Shown: positions 38,104 through 48,712, counted from the first letter of the stretch. The stretch is DNA of 64,000 bases from Acidobacteriota bacterium (GCA_016201205.1 JACQDF010000158.1:1-64000), one strand, 5' to 3'. The notes: generated by a model not told the origin, from the sequence alone. Translations and numbers: made by a program.

Positions 38104-40416
38104 TTATTGTCGAATAAGCCAGACTTCGCTGATTTGCACGCCCCGGCCGTTGCCGCCGAGGCCGGCCCTGCGCTCCCAGCGCAACGTCAACTTGCCATCG
38201 GCAGTGGCAGCCGGGGGGATGTCGAACTCCACCGGCTTCACCGGGCGATCCTTGGGGCGGAACGGATGCACTTCATATTGTCCATCGGCAGTCAGTCGAA
38301 TCTCATGCGGCAGAGTCTCACCTGCATAGACGATGCGGACCCGGTAGCGCGACTTGGGATCGAGGTTGTCATATTGCATGGTGATGGCGGCGTCGTTCAA
38401 AGCCTCGGCGTGCGTGAGCCAGGAGACGCGCCACGGTGCGATGCGCGCATCGGGATTGATGGCAAATCCCATCAGCGGCGATTCCAGATGGGCAGGGTCC
38501 TTCTCATACGGCAGGCCACGCACCAGGTGAGGCTGGGCGGAAGGATTGCCGAGGTCGTCGTAGAAGCCTCCGGGGCCAGGGTTCGTCCAATCCAGAATCT
38601 CGCGAATGGCGCGGCCTTTGTCCGCATCCGAAGACAATGTGCGGATTTCGGCGAAGCGGCTCTTGAGCCACGCGCGGCTGTTGAGCGGCATGTCGATGGC
38701 ATCGAGGTTGGCGCCCCGCCCGACGGCAATCGCTCTGTACCTGGCGACGCTCAACTGCATGCGGATGCTTTGGAAGAGCGCTTCGGCCAATTCGAATACG
38801 CGAGCGCGGAGCGCCTGCGCCGGCTTGTTCCGGGCAGCGGCATCGAGCACGCGTTCGGCTTCCTCAAGATTGCCCTGCCGCAGCGCTTCCATGGCGCGAT
38901 TCTCCGCGGCCGTTTCCTCGAGCAGGCGGCTGCGTGTGCAGGCATCGTAATAGGCGCGGTAGAGCGCCTGCTGGAAGCGCCAGTTCAGCAGATCGCGCGG
39001 CGTGGCCGCCCGCTCCATGGCCTGGAATTGCGCCAGCGTCGTATCCACGCCTGAGTTCGAGGCCAGCGGCCCGCGCCAGTTTCGTTCCAATGCAAGCAGA
39101 CCTTGCGCGAAAGCTTCCTCGAAGTGCGCGCCGATGAAGGTGCGCGCATATTGGCGCAACACCTGCATGACATCCGCACCGGGATTCCAGCCAAGCGCGC
39201 TCCAGACGATTTTGTTCACATCGTCGTTGCAGCCTTCCGAATAGGTGAGGAAACCGTTCGTGTAAGGCTGCAACAGGCGGAAGATGGCGGCCTGATCCAG
39301 CGGGCGCGGGTTGATCGGCTCGCGCCCGAGCGTCAGCGCGTAAGCGACGTCCCAATCCGGCACAGGGTATTGCGAACGCAGGCTGTGCGTGATGTCGGGG
39401 TAGTGGCGAATGGGATAGTTGCCCGGAATCGTAGCGCGCAGTTTCGGCAGGCTGACCCGGTTCTGCGGGCCGAAGACAATGCCCGCCAGCCACGCCGGCT
39501 CCTTGCGGACGATGCCGTAAAACTCGTCGAGCCACTCCTGGCTGAAGCCCTGAGGCGCGACCCACATCCGGGCCCTGGGGTGATACTTGCGTAAGTTAGC
39601 AGTCTGCTTTTCGAGCAGAGCCATCAGAGGACGCGGATGTGTGTGACCTGGATCCCCACCGGGGACGAACACGTGATCGATGCGCGGCAGCCTGCGGAAG
39701 ACCTCGCCCCACTCATTCAGTGCGAATTCGACGGTCTTCGGATCCGAGTAGTCGCGATCCATCGCCGGATACCAGACCCACACATCGAGCCCGTAATCAT
39801 CGATGATCCGCGACATGCCGATCATGGTTTCCATCTTCGGCAGCGGGAAGTGAGGGCTCTCGTCGTCGTCATCGGAGCGCGGCGGAATCAGCTCGATGGC
39901 ATTCGTGCCCCACATGGCGAGGTCGCGGATGTACTGCTCCCACATGGCGAGCGTCCAGCCGTCATACGAGTTTGTCTTGGGGCGATAGCCGAGCTGGTGG
40001 CCGCGGAGAGGGTACTTCGGCGCCGTGTCCACTGCGATGTCCGCCGGCAGCGAAATGATCTGCTTGCCGAGGTGCAGCAGCCGCAGCAGGTGGCCCGCTC
40101 CAAAAAGAACGCCGCGCGGGTCGTTGCCTTCGATCAGGACTTCGCTTTCCCGAGCAAGCAGCCGGTAGCCTTCGGCGGGGCGGCCCGCCGCTCTCCTGGT
40201 GAGCCGGATCGCCGGCTGTCCGCGTGAGGGAGCGCCGGCGACGGGGAGCCGGATCTGCGTCCGCTTCTCGATTTCTTCGACCAGCGCTTGCACCGCTTTC
40301 TGCTCGGACTTGGCGGGATTGGCGGGAGCGATGACCACTGCGTTGCGCAGGTCCAGATCGGCGGACCAGGCGAGCCCGGCCAGCAGCGCCCAAGCGGCCG
40401 CCTTGTTCATGAGCAT
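38104..40416 (-). CDS. Secreted glycoside-hydrolase-like protein (GH20/GH67 N-terminal-like fold)
   Basis: Signal peptide; ALVEEIEKRTQIRLPV..., GRPAEGYRLLARESEVLIEGNDPRGVLFGAGHLLRLL, KYPLRGHQLGYRPKTNSYDGW. Confidence 0.65.
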   Translation of the reverse strand: MLMNKAAAWALLAGLAWSADLDLRNAVVIAPANPAKSEQKAVQALVEEIEKRTQIRLPVAGAPSRGQPAIRLTRRAAGRPAEGYRLLARESEVLIEGNDPRGVLFGAGHLLRLLHLGKQIISLPADIAVDTAPKYPLRGHQLGYRPKTNSYDGWTLAMWEQYIRDLAMWGTNAIELIPPRSDDDDESPHFPLPKMETMIGMSRIIDDYGLDVWVWYPAMDRDYSDPKTVEFALNEWGEVFRRLPRIDHVFVPGGDPGHTHPRPLMALLEKQTANLRKYHPRARMWVAPQGFSQEWLDEFYGIVRKEPAWLAGIVFGPQNRVSLPKLRATIPGNYPIRHYPDITHSLRSQYPVPDWDVAYALTLGREPINPRPLDQAAIFRLLQPYTNGFLTYSEGCNDDVNKIVWSALGWNPGADVMQVLRQYARTFIGAHFEEAFAQGLLALERNWRGPLASNSGVDTTLAQFQAMERAATPRDLLNWRFQQALYRAYYDACTRSRLLEETAAENRAMEALRQGNLEEAERVLDAAARNKPAQALRARVFELAEALFQSIRMQLSVARYRAIAVGRGANLDAIDMPLNSRAWLKSRFAEIRTLSSDADKGRAIREILDWTNPGPGGFYDDLGNPSAQPHLVRGLPYEKDPAHLESPLMGFAINPDARIAPWRVSWLTHAEALNDAAITMQYDNLDPKSRYRVRIVYAGETLPHEIRLTADGQYEVHPFRPKDRPVKPVEFDIPPAATADGKLTLRWERRAGLGGNGRGVQISEVWLIRQ

Positions 40417-40478
40417 CGAATCTTATATACTGCACGGAAGAATCAAAGCGCAAACGCGCATTCCGGGGGTTTCAAGTC

Positions 40479-43400
40479 ATGAAGGCACTCATTGCACTTT
40501 GCATCCTGTTCTCCGCGGCGGCTCCGTTGGCTGCTCAAAACGTCACTGGCAGCATCTCAGGCGTCGTCACCGATGGGACGGGAGCGGTGGTCCCCAACGC
40601 GATTGTCACCGCTGTCAACACCGGCACACACGCCACCTTCACTGCCGCCAGCGGCGGCGAAGGCGTCTACAACATCCGCGCCATTCCCATCGGCGTGTAC
40701 GATCTGACGGCGGAAGCCAGCGGCTTCAAGAAATATGAAGCGAAAGGCATCCGGCTTCAGGTGAACGAAATCGCCCGTGTGGATATTCCACTCGCTGTGG
40801 GAGCGACCATCGAGTCAGTCACCGTCAATGCCCAGGCGGTGACGGTCGATACGTCGACGGCGACGCTGAAGAACGTCGTCGACCAGAAGCGCATCGCCGA
40901 GCTGCCGCTGAACGGCCGCAACCCGACACAGCTCATGCGGCTGGTGGCGGGCGTCGTGATCGACACACGAGCCGACCTGACCAGCGGCACCACCTATCCC
41001 GGCGTGCAGCCCGTCTCGGTGAACGGCGGCCGCGGCAACACCACCAACTATATTCTGGACGGCGCGCAGAACAATGACCATTACAGCAATGCGGCGAACC
41101 CGCTGCCGAATCCCGACGCGTTGCAGGAATTCAGCGTGCAAGTGAACAACTTCAGCGCGGAGTTCGGCCGCAACGCCGGCGGGATCGTGAACGCGGTCAC
41201 CCGCTCCGGCACAAACGATTTCCATGGAAGCCTCTTCGAATACGTGCGCAACAAGTCGCTCAATGCGGCGAATTTCTTCGCTCCCGCCGTGGGCGCGACG
41301 AAAATGGATGACGGGCTGAAGCGCAACCAGTTCGGCGGCGTCTGGGGCGGCCCGGCGCTGATCCCGAAACTCTATAACGGCAAGGACAAGAGCTTTTTCT
41401 TCTTCAGCTACCAGGGCACGCTGCTAAGGCAGAATCCCGCGGAAGGGCGGCGCGTGGTGGCGACAGAGGCGCAGCGGCGCGGCGATTTCTCCGCCCTGGG
41501 ACGGCCCCTGCGCGATCCGTTCGGCGGCGGAAACTATCCCAACAACCAGATTCCCGCGTCACAGCTCAGCGCCATCAGCCGCGGTATTCTCGATTTCATT
41601 CCAACTCCGCCTTCCGGTAACACGATCTTTATCTCGGCGCCGGCCAGCTATGACGATCATCAGGTGCTGGCGCGTGGCGACCAGCAGATCACCGCCAAGA
41701 ACCGCCTGAGCGGCCGCTACTGGCGCTCCTGGGCGCTGACTCCGGCCTACCTGAATGCGAAAAATTACCTCGAGCAGACCACCGGACGCACATGGCTCAA
41801 CAACAGCATCGCCCTGACAGACACGCATGTCTTCGGCGCAACACTGACAAACCAGGTCCTGTTCAGCTTCAACCGCACCGACGGCAAGAACAAGCCGGTC
41901 TATCCGCCCAAGAGCCTGGTGCAGCTCGGCTCGAAGTATTACAACGACGACCAGACCCAGTACCACGTCACCGTTGCCGGCTATTGGGGCACGTTGAACA
42001 CCGGCGACACCAACCGGTTCCTGCGCGATGAATATCAGGCGTCGGACACCGTGCGGTGGACCAAAGGACGGCACAACATCACCTTCGGCGGCGAGTACGG
42101 CTACGGCATCGGCGACATCGTGAACAACTTCCGCGCCAACGGGCAATGGGCCTTCAACAGCTCGGCGCCGTTCACTACGGATGCGCTGGCCGACTTCATG
42201 GTCGGCAAGTTCTTCACCCTGACGCAGGGGATCGGCGAATACAAGAAAACGCGCTTCAGCATCGTGAATCTGTTCGTCAACGACTCGATGAAACTGGCGC
42301 GCAGGCTGACGGTGGATCTGGGCGTTCGCTGGGAGCCTTTCTTTCCGTACACGGATGTGGATGGCAAGCTGGGTTCGTGGTACCCGGGCGTGCAATCGCA
42401 GCGCTACAGCAACGCCCCCAAAGGGGTCGTGTATCCAGGCGATCCGAATGTTCCGCAGGGCGGTTTTCCGACCGTGCGGGGCAACCTGGGCCCGCGCATC
42501 GGTTTCGCATGGGACGTGTTCGGCGACGGCAAGACATCCGTGCGTGGCGGTTATGGCATTTTCTTTGACCGCTCGAACACCATCTCGACCAACAGCCAGG
42601 CCAACCAGGCGCCGTTCGGCACCGTGCTGACCACCAACGGCAACGCGCAGAACAGCTTTGCCGACCCATACGCCGGCACAGTCAATCCCTTCCCCGGGAG
42701 CACAACGCCGCCGCGCGATGTGCTGTTCCCGCAGTACAGCACGCAATTCCTGTACGCCGGCGACATGAGGAATGCATATTTGCAGGCGTGGAATCTGACG
42801 GTGGAGCGCGAACTGCCGGCGGGTTTCGTGCTGCGCACTTCCTACGCCGCATCCAAGGGGACGCGACTGGTCGCGTTACGCGAACTGAACGCCGCCGTGT
42901 ATGCGCCCGGCGTGACCACGGCAACCACGAATCAGCGCCGGCCCTACGCTCCGGGGCTGGGCGCCTCCACCATCGTCGAGCCGGTGAGCAACTCCACCTT
43001 CCATGCGTTCCAGATTACGGCGGAGCGGCGCTTCAGCAAAGGCGTCACCCTGCTGGCCAACTATCAGTTCGCCAAATCGATCGACGACACATCCGCGAAC
43101 AAAGCAACGGGGAATGTGCGCACCAATCCATACAACCAGGCCTTCGACAAAGGGCCGTCGGATTTTGACCGCCGGAGCGTGTTCAATCTGTCGAGCGTCT
43201 GGGAATTGCCGTTCCGATCGACCGGCCGGGCCGCGAATCTGCTGCTCGGCGGCTGGAGTCTGAATGGCATTGTGGCGCTGGCCAGCGGCTATCCGTTCAC
43301 GGTAGGAAGCGGCGTCGACAACGCGCGCACGGGCACCGGAGGGCAGCGCGCCGACCTGATCGGGAATCCCTACTTCCCCGACGGCCGCAGCCGTGGAGAG

Positions 43401-43697
43401 CGGATCTTCGAGTGGCTGCGCAAACCGGCTTTTGCACCCAACCCGTTGGGCACTTTCGGCAATCTGGGACGCAACATGTTCCGCGGGCCGGGCATTGCGA
43501 TCGTCGATCTCGGGCTCGTCAAAGGCTTCCAGATTCGCGAGAGCATGGCGGCGCAGTTCCGCTTCGAGATGTTCAACGCCTTCAATCGCGTAAACCTGGT
43601 GGGGCCGAGCGCGGGGCAAAACAGCGTCCAGTTTATGCAGACGACGCAGGCGTACGACCCGCGGATTCTGCAACTCGCGCTGCGGTTCCAGTTCTGA
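40479..43697 (+). CDS. TonB-dependent receptor with carboxypeptidase-regulatory-like domain (Oar-like)
   Basis: GSISGVVTDGTGAVVPNAIVTAVNTGTHATFTAAS; NGGRGNTTNYILDGAQNNDHYSN; FSAEFGRNAGGIVNAVTRSGTNDFHG. Confidence 0.92.
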   Translation: MKALIALCILFSAAAPLAAQNVTGSISGVVTDGTGAVVPNAIVTAVNTGTHATFTAASGGEGVYNIRAIPIGVYDLTAEASGFKKYEAKGIRLQVNEIARVDIPLAVGATIESVTVNAQAVTVDTSTATLKNVVDQKRIAELPLNGRNPTQLMRLVAGVVIDTRADLTSGTTYPGVQPVSVNGGRGNTTNYILDGAQNNDHYSNAANPLPNPDALQEFSVQVNNFSAEFGRNAGGIVNAVTRSGTNDFHGSLFEYVRNKSLNAANFFAPAVGATKMDDGLKRNQFGGVWGGPALIPKLYNGKDKSFFFFSYQGTLLRQNPAEGRRVVATEAQRRGDFSALGRPLRDPFGGGNYPNNQIPASQLSAISRGILDFIPTPPSGNTIFISAPASYDDHQVLARGDQQITAKNRLSGRYWRSWALTPAYLNAKNYLEQTTGRTWLNNSIALTDTHVFGATLTNQVLFSFNRTDGKNKPVYPPKSLVQLGSKYYNDDQTQYHVTVAGYWGTLNTGDTNRFLRDEYQASDTVRWTKGRHNITFGGEYGYGIGDIVNNFRANGQWAFNSSAPFTTDALADFMVGKFFTLTQGIGEYKKTRFSIVNLFVNDSMKLARRLTVDLGVRWEPFFPYTDVDGKLGSWYPGVQSQRYSNAPKGVVYPGDPNVPQGGFPTVRGNLGPRIGFAWDVFGDGKTSVRGGYGIFFDRSNTISTNSQANQAPFGTVLTTNGNAQNSFADPYAGTVNPFPGSTTPPRDVLFPQYSTQFLYAGDMRNAYLQAWNLTVERELPAGFVLRTSYAASKGTRLVALRELNAAVYAPGVTTATTNQRRPYAPGLGASTIVEPVSNSTFHAFQITAERRFSKGVTLLANYQFAKSIDDTSANKATGNVRTNPYNQAFDKGPSDFDRRSVFNLSSVWELPFRSTGRAANLLLGGWSLNGIVALASGYPFTVGSGVDNARTGTGGQRADLIGNPYFPDGRSRGERIFEWLRKPAFAPNPLGTFGNLGRNMFRGPGIAIVDLGLVKGFQIRESMAAQFRFEMFNAFNRVNLVGPSAGQNSVQFMQTTQAYDPRILQLALRFQF

Positions 43698-44289
43698 ACA
43701 AGCGGTCGCGAATGCCGCGGAAGATCGCGAAAATCGCCTTCCAGATCAGCGGCAGAATACAGGCGATGAGGATCAGCAGCAGGAGCACAATCGCCAGCGC
43801 GATGTACGGATGCCGGGCAACCAGGATCACCAGTCCGGCGGCGAACACATCTTCAGCCAGGCTCAACCCCGCCTGCGTGAGCGGCTCGCCGGTGCCGTGA
43901 GCGAGCAGCCGGACGCCCATCTTGGTGGCGTGCGACGTGAGCGCCAGCGCTCCACCCAGCAATCCCGCCAGCGTCTGCTCGACGGGGCCGAGCGCGGAAG
44001 CGGCGGTTACCGCCATCGCGGCGGCGCCGAGGGGGCGGATGAAGGTGTGGATCGTATCCCAGAAGGCGCTCACGAAGGGGATCTTATCGGCGAAGAACTC
44101 GATCGAGTACAGCACCGCGGCGGCGATCAGCACCGCCGGATGCGCCAGCGGCGCCAGCTCTGGAGGAAGGCCTTGAAGCCAGTGGTAGCGGATGCCGAGC
44201 CCGACCACCAGCACGGCGGCATACAGATTGACTCCGGAAGCAAACGCGATGCCGAGCAGTCCGCTGAGGCTGGTGAGCGTGGGCGTCAT
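43633..44289 (-). CDS. DUF4126-like membrane protein
   Basis: GLLGIAFASGVNLYAAVLVVGLGIRYHWL; 3' end overlaps TonB receptor gene by 65 nt. Confidence 0.75.
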   Translation of the reverse strand: MTPTLTSLSGLLGIAFASGVNLYAAVLVVGLGIRYHWLQGLPPELAPLAHPAVLIAAAVLYSIEFFADKIPFVSAFWDTIHTFIRPLGAAAMAVTAASALGPVEQTLAGLLGGALALTSHATKMGVRLLAHGTGEPLTQAGLSLAEDVFAAGLVILVARHPYIALAIVLLLLILIACILPLIWKAIFAIFRGIRDRLFRTGTAARVAESAGRTPASSA

Positions 44290-44363
44290 GCACTTTCCCC
44301 CGTCACATGGTAGTACGGAGGAGCCTGCCGCCGGGTTCCGAGAGCCGGACGGGGAGGCTGAGA

Positions 44364-44696
44364 TTATTCGGCCGTGGAAGAGATGCCCCCAGAGGCGCGT
44401 CCAGCTTTGTGCACTCGAGGCGCTACTGTGAGTCTGGCTAATTCCACGGCAAGCTCGCCGGCAATTACAGGGGCGCAACGAGACGCTTCCGTCTCCAGGC
44501 TGGAGTCCTCGAAATGGTCAAGGAAGACCCTCTTATCCAAGTCCAGCCTCAGCCCTTGCGCGCGTTCTTGACCTTGAATACTGAAGTAAACAATAGCAAA
44601 GGGGAGGTTGGGTTCCAGGAAAAGATTGGCCGAACTAAATGTTATGTCCACGTCAGGTCTGGTACTAACGAGGAGCGAAACTCGTTCTGTCTTCAT
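44364..44696 (-). CDS. Small hypothetical protein, downstream partner of 44665-45318
   Basis: MKTERVSLLVSTRPDVDITFSSANLFLEPNLPFAIVYFSIQG; overlaps upstream gene by 32 nt. Confidence 0.6.
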   Translation of the reverse strand: MKTERVSLLVSTRPDVDITFSSANLFLEPNLPFAIVYFSIQGQERAQGLRLDLDKRVFLDHFEDSSLETEASRCAPVIAGELAVELARLTVAPRVHKAGRASGGISSTAE

Positions 44697-45318
44697 TTGA
44701 CTTGTCCCCATGGATTTCGAAACGTTCCAGAACCTGGGCCTTAGCGACGGCGCCGAGGGCCAACACCTCTGCATCCCGCAGCGCACGCACCAGAGTTTCC
44801 AGCTCTATGGACAGCAACGGAGGGCGGGGTGTCCCCTCGCCCGGCGGTGGGAACAGGGCGGGCTTTTCAAGGATCTCGAAGTGTCGTGAAGGTGAGATGA
44901 CACCCAAGAGGAATTCCTGCGTGCCATCGTGGTGCCACGATCTTTCTGCAAGGGGCGAACCGAGGTTTTCAGCAACAGCCTGGACTGGATCAATCAGTCT
45001 CGTACCAAAACCGTCAACTTCGTCGATCAGGACCTGGTAAACGTAACCTGGCTTTGCCGGAGTAGGAAGCTCACGGCCTGCCACCGCGTAACCATATGCC
45101 ACACCATAAGATCTGGTCAAAGATACGTAAGGGCTTACAGTGGTTCCACGAGCAATATGGTACATAATTCTATGCCATTGAGCCCCTGCCCCCGGATGAT
45201 GGGAAGTAAAGCCCGTCAACCTGGCATCATTCTGATGCCAATACGTGCCGACTCCGGCACCACGATAGAAGATCGGCATATCCTTCCAGATCTTTAGGAT
45301 AACGAAAGCGAAGCTCAC
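44665..45318 (-). CDS. Hypothetical protein, possible diverged ADP-ribosyltransferase-like fold (start may be 45279)
   Basis: MPIFYRGAGVGTYWHQ...SPYVSLTRSYGVAYGYA...DGTQEFLLGVISPSRHF: ordered R..S..E arrangement. Confidence 0.6.
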   Translation of the reverse strand: MSFAFVILKIWKDMPIFYRGAGVGTYWHQNDARLTGFTSHHPGAGAQWHRIMYHIARGTTVSPYVSLTRSYGVAYGYAVAGRELPTPAKPGYVYQVLIDEVDGFGTRLIDPVQAVAENLGSPLAERSWHHDGTQEFLLGVISPSRHFEILEKPALFPPPGEGTPRPPLLSIELETLVRALRDAEVLALGAVAKAQVLERFEIHGDKSNEDRTSFAPR

Positions 45319-45348
45319 GCTGGGGCGAAATGCGGCCTCAAGCTTCCG

Positions 45349-46764
45349 TCAACTGACCGGGCTGCCGGCCACGTATTTTACCGGTGCATGCGGCGGGTAG
45401 CCGCTGTCCGGGTGACGCGGAATCCAGAAGCGCAGCGGCCCTTTCGCCTTGCCCACGGGCCGGCACCCCGGCCCTTTCTGCTCTCCGTCCCCCAGATCGG
45501 CGCGAGCTTCAGCAAGCTTCCGGTTCAAGCGCGTGACGACGTCCGGATGCTCCGAGGCGACGTTGTGCGATTCACCGGCGTCGCCGGCGAGATCGTACAG
45601 CTCGCCGGTGGTGTGCAGTTTCCACGGACCGGCGCGGACGGCGCTTAGCCTCGTCGTCTGGTGATAGAAGAAGGCGTCGTATCCGGATTTTGCGCCCGGT
45701 TGAGCCAGCAGATCCCACAGGTCGTGGCCGTCGATCTTGCGGTCGCGCGGCGGTTCCGCGCCGGCGAGCCTGGCCAGCGTCGGCAAGATATCCATATTGC
45801 TGGCGATCTCGTCGGTTGACTTCCCTTCCCGGATGCGGCCAGGCCACCGGAAGATCGCCGGTACGCGCACACCGCCTTCCCAGATGCTGCCTTTGTTGCC
45901 TCGCAGCGGGGCGTTGTTGCTGCGAGGCGTGCCGCCATTGTCGGAAAGGAAGATGACCAGCGTGTTCCGGGCGAGGCCCTGCCGTTCCAGAAACGAAAGA
46001 ATCTCGCCGACGCTCCAATCGACTTCCGCGAGCGCATCAGCGAAAAGGCCTTTGCCGGTCTTGTTCAGAAACCTGGGCCCAGCCGCCAGCGGCGCGTGCA
46101 CCATCGAGTGCGGAAGATACAGGAAGAACGGCTTGCCGCGGCTCCGGCGGAGGAAGCGCAAGGCTTCTTCCGTATAAGCGCTGGTGAGGAAGCCTTGATC
46201 GGTGACCTCGCGCACCACTTTGTCGTTTCTCAGCAACGGGAGAGGCGGGTGCGGCCGCTCGATGGCCCCGGCGGGCTTTGGCGACGGCCGCATGTCATTG
46301 GAATAGGGCAGGCCATAATATTCATCGAAGCCGTGGCGCGCCGGCAGGAACTCGGGTTGATCGCCGAGATGCCACTTGCCGATGCAGGCGGTGGCGTACC
46401 CGCGCGACTTCAGCAGCCGTGCGACCGTAATCTCGCCCGGATTCAGCCCGTGCCAGTCACCCGGCATGAGCACGGCGTGCCAGGATCCGAAGTCGAGACC
46501 AACGCGCCGGGGATAGCATCCGGTCATCAGCGCCGCCCGCGACGGGGAGCACACAGGGGCTGCGTAGAACGAAGTGAAGCGCACTCCCTCCCGCGCCATC
46601 CGCGCCAGGTTCGGCGTGCAGCCGGGCCTGGCGCCAAAGGGCTCAATATCCGCGTAGCCGAGATCGTCGCAGGTGACGAGGACGAAATTGGGGAGCGTTG
46701 CCGCCTCAAGCCGCGAGGCGGCCAGCGCGCCGGCAGCCTCCAGCGCGAACCGCCTCGAAATCAC
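45349..46764 (-). CDS. Sulfatase (arylsulfatase A-like)
   Basis: VLVTCDDLGYADIEPFGA; CSPSRAALMTGCYPRRVGL; FLSDNGG. Confidence 0.95.
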   Translation of the reverse strand: MISRRFALEAAGALAASRLEAATLPNFVLVTCDDLGYADIEPFGARPGCTPNLARMAREGVRFTSFYAAPVCSPSRAALMTGCYPRRVGLDFGSWHAVLMPGDWHGLNPGEITVARLLKSRGYATACIGKWHLGDQPEFLPARHGFDEYYGLPYSNDMRPSPKPAGAIERPHPPLPLLRNDKVVREVTDQGFLTSAYTEEALRFLRRSRGKPFFLYLPHSMVHAPLAAGPRFLNKTGKGLFADALAEVDWSVGEILSFLERQGLARNTLVIFLSDNGGTPRSNNAPLRGNKGSIWEGGVRVPAIFRWPGRIREGKSTDEIASNMDILPTLARLAGAEPPRDRKIDGHDLWDLLAQPGAKSGYDAFFYHQTTRLSAVRAGPWKLHTTGELYDLAGDAGESHNVASEHPDVVTRLNRKLAEARADLGDGEQKGPGCRPVGKAKGPLRFWIPRHPDSGYPPHAPVKYVAGSPVS

Positions 46765-46767
46765 CGG

Positions 46768-47775
46768 CTAATACCCCTTCTGCTTGTCGACTACGTTGAT
46801 CAGCGGCCTGCCATCGCAGAACCGCTTGATGTTCTCTTTGATCGTGTTCGTCATCCGGGCGGCGTCTTTGTCCGACCGCCCGGCGATGTGCGGTGTGATA
46901 ATCACGTTGTCGAACTTCCAGAGCGGATGGCCTTCCGGGAGTGGCTCGGGGTCGGTCACGTCGACGCCCGCTCCGGCCAGCCGTCTGCTGTCGAGGGCCT
47001 TGACGAGCGCATTCATGTCGTAGATGCCGCCCCGGCTGACGGCGATGAAGAAGGAATCCCTCTTCATCATGTCGAATTGCCTGGCGCCCATCATTTTGTG
47101 GCTCATCGTAGTGTGCGGCGCGGAGATGAAGATCACATCCGCCTCGGGGACCACTTCATCAAGCTGATCCGGCTTCACCACTCTTGGCCAGAACGGCGAG
47201 TACGGGATATCCTCCGGATCCACGCCGATGACGCGCATGCCGTGGGCCCAGGCCCGCATGGCGATCTGCTGGCCGATGCCTCCGAGTCCGATGATGACCG
47301 CGGTCCGCCCATTCAGCTCGAGCAGGGCTCCACGGCGCGCCTGCCACCGGCCCTGCTTGCGCATCTCGATGAAGCCCGGCAACCCCCGCGTCAGGGACAG
47401 CAGCATGGCCATGGCGTGGTCGGCGATTTCCGGGCCCTGCACGATCTGGTTGTTGGTCAATATGATATTGCTGTCTCGCAGGTCATTGCCGCCGGAAAGA
47501 TGCAGCGAGCGCTCGACTCCGGCGCTGCGCGTCTGCACCCACTTGAGCTTCTTGCCGGCGCGGACCAGCTCCGGCGTGATGTCGCCGAGGAACGCGTCCG
47601 CGTCGGCGATCTCCTGCATCACGTTCTCCTTGCTGACGGCGACAATTCTTGCCTTGTCGGTAATTCCCTGGAGCTCGCGCACGCCTTCCGGCGGCGTATT
47701 CCAGGCAAGGATCTTCTTGGTTTGGGCAGGCAGCAAGGCTGCCGTCAGAACAAACAGTAGCGTAAGTCGGCTCAT
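46768..47775 (-). CDS. D-2-hydroxyacid dehydrogenase family protein
   Basis: GRTAVIIGLGGIGQQIAMRAWAHGMRVIGVD; FIAVSRGGIYD; NVIITPHIAGRSD. Confidence 0.92.
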   Translation of the reverse strand: MSRLTLLFVLTAALLPAQTKKILAWNTPPEGVRELQGITDKARIVAVSKENVMQEIADADAFLGDITPELVRAGKKLKWVQTRSAGVERSLHLSGGNDLRDSNIILTNNQIVQGPEIADHAMAMLLSLTRGLPGFIEMRKQGRWQARRGALLELNGRTAVIIGLGGIGQQIAMRAWAHGMRVIGVDPEDIPYSPFWPRVVKPDQLDEVVPEADVIFISAPHTTMSHKMMGARQFDMMKRDSFFIAVSRGGIYDMNALVKALDSRRLAGAGVDVTDPEPLPEGHPLWKFDNVIITPHIAGRSDKDAARMTNTIKENIKRFCDGRPLINVVDKQKGY

Positions 47776-47878
47776 CCGTTCTCTCCTTGAGAATAGGAGA
47801 TTCTATCAGACTTGGACGGCTCGTGCCGGGAGCAGTGGAACATCGCGCAAGGCTCGCGTTACTATGGTCCTTACGCGC

Positions 47879-48712
47879 ATGCGGGATCTGTTTGCGGTGT
47901 TGACTCCGGCGGACGAGGAGTGGGAGCTCGCCCTGACGATCGACCCGGCCCGTCTGCCCGCGCACATCGCCATCATCATGGATGGCAACGGGCGCTGGGC
48001 CCGCATGCGGAGCCTGCCGCGGGTCGCCGGCCACAAGGCGGGCATCGAGCCGGTGCGGGCAGTGGTGGAAACCTGCGCCCGCATGGGCCTCGGCTACCTG
48101 ACGCTGTATGCCTTCTCGGTGGAGAACTGGAAGCGGCCGCGCACCGAAGTAGAGACGCTTTGGCGCCTGCTGCGCTATTACCTCAAGATCGAGTTGCCTC
48201 GCCTGCTGCGGAACAATATCCGCCTGAATGTCATTGGCCGCATCGAGGCGTTGCCCGCAAGCGCTCAGGATGACCTCGAGCAGGCGATCCAGGCGACCTC
48301 GCACAACTCCGGCCTCCAGGTGAACCTGGCCATCAACTATGGAGGCCGCGCCGAGCTTGTGGATGCCGTGAACCGCCTGATCGACAAAGCGCGCCTGGAA
48401 GGCACAACCGAAGACCTGCGGCTGGATGAGGAAATGCTGGCATCTCAGCTTTACACCGCCGGGCAGCCTGATCCCGATCTGCTCATCCGCACCTCGGGGG
48501 AGATGCGCATCAGCAATTTTCTGCTGTGGCAGATTGCGTATGCCGAATTGTACGTCACCGAAACTTTCTGGCCGGATTTCAAACGCATCGACCTGCTGCG
48601 CGCGGTGGCCGAATATCAAAAGCGCGACCGCCGGTTCGGAGGCCTGACGCCGGCGGCCTCGACGAACTCCGAGGAGCTGGTCGCTGAGGTGCTTGGGGTT
48701 CCGGCCCCATGA
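47879..48712 (+). CDS. uppS: Isoprenyl transferase (undecaprenyl diphosphate synthase)
   Basis: HIAIIMDGNGRWARMRSLPRVAGHKAGIEPVR; SVENWKRP; DLLIRTSGEMRISNFLLWQIAYAELYVTETFWPDF. Confidence 0.95.
   Translation: MRDLFAVLTPADEEWELALTIDPARLPAHIAIIMDGNGRWARMRSLPRVAGHKAGIEPVRAVVETCARMGLGYLTLYAFSVENWKRPRTEVETLWRLLRYYLKIELPRLLRNNIRLNVIGRIEALPASAQDDLEQAIQATSHNSGLQVNLAINYGGRAELVDAVNRLIDKARLEGTTEDLRLDEEMLASQLYTAGQPDPDLLIRTSGEMRISNFLLWQIAYAELYVTETFWPDFKRIDLLRAVAEYQKRDRRFGGLTPAASTNSEELVAEVLGVPAP

Noticed and set aside
41559-42746. 395-aa minus-strand ORF inside the TonB receptor
   Set aside because: Antisense shadow; the receptor frame is intact over 1072 aa.
46096-47760. 554-aa plus-strand ORF
   Set aside because: Antisense of sulfatase and dehydrogenase genes, which have unambiguous catalytic motifs.
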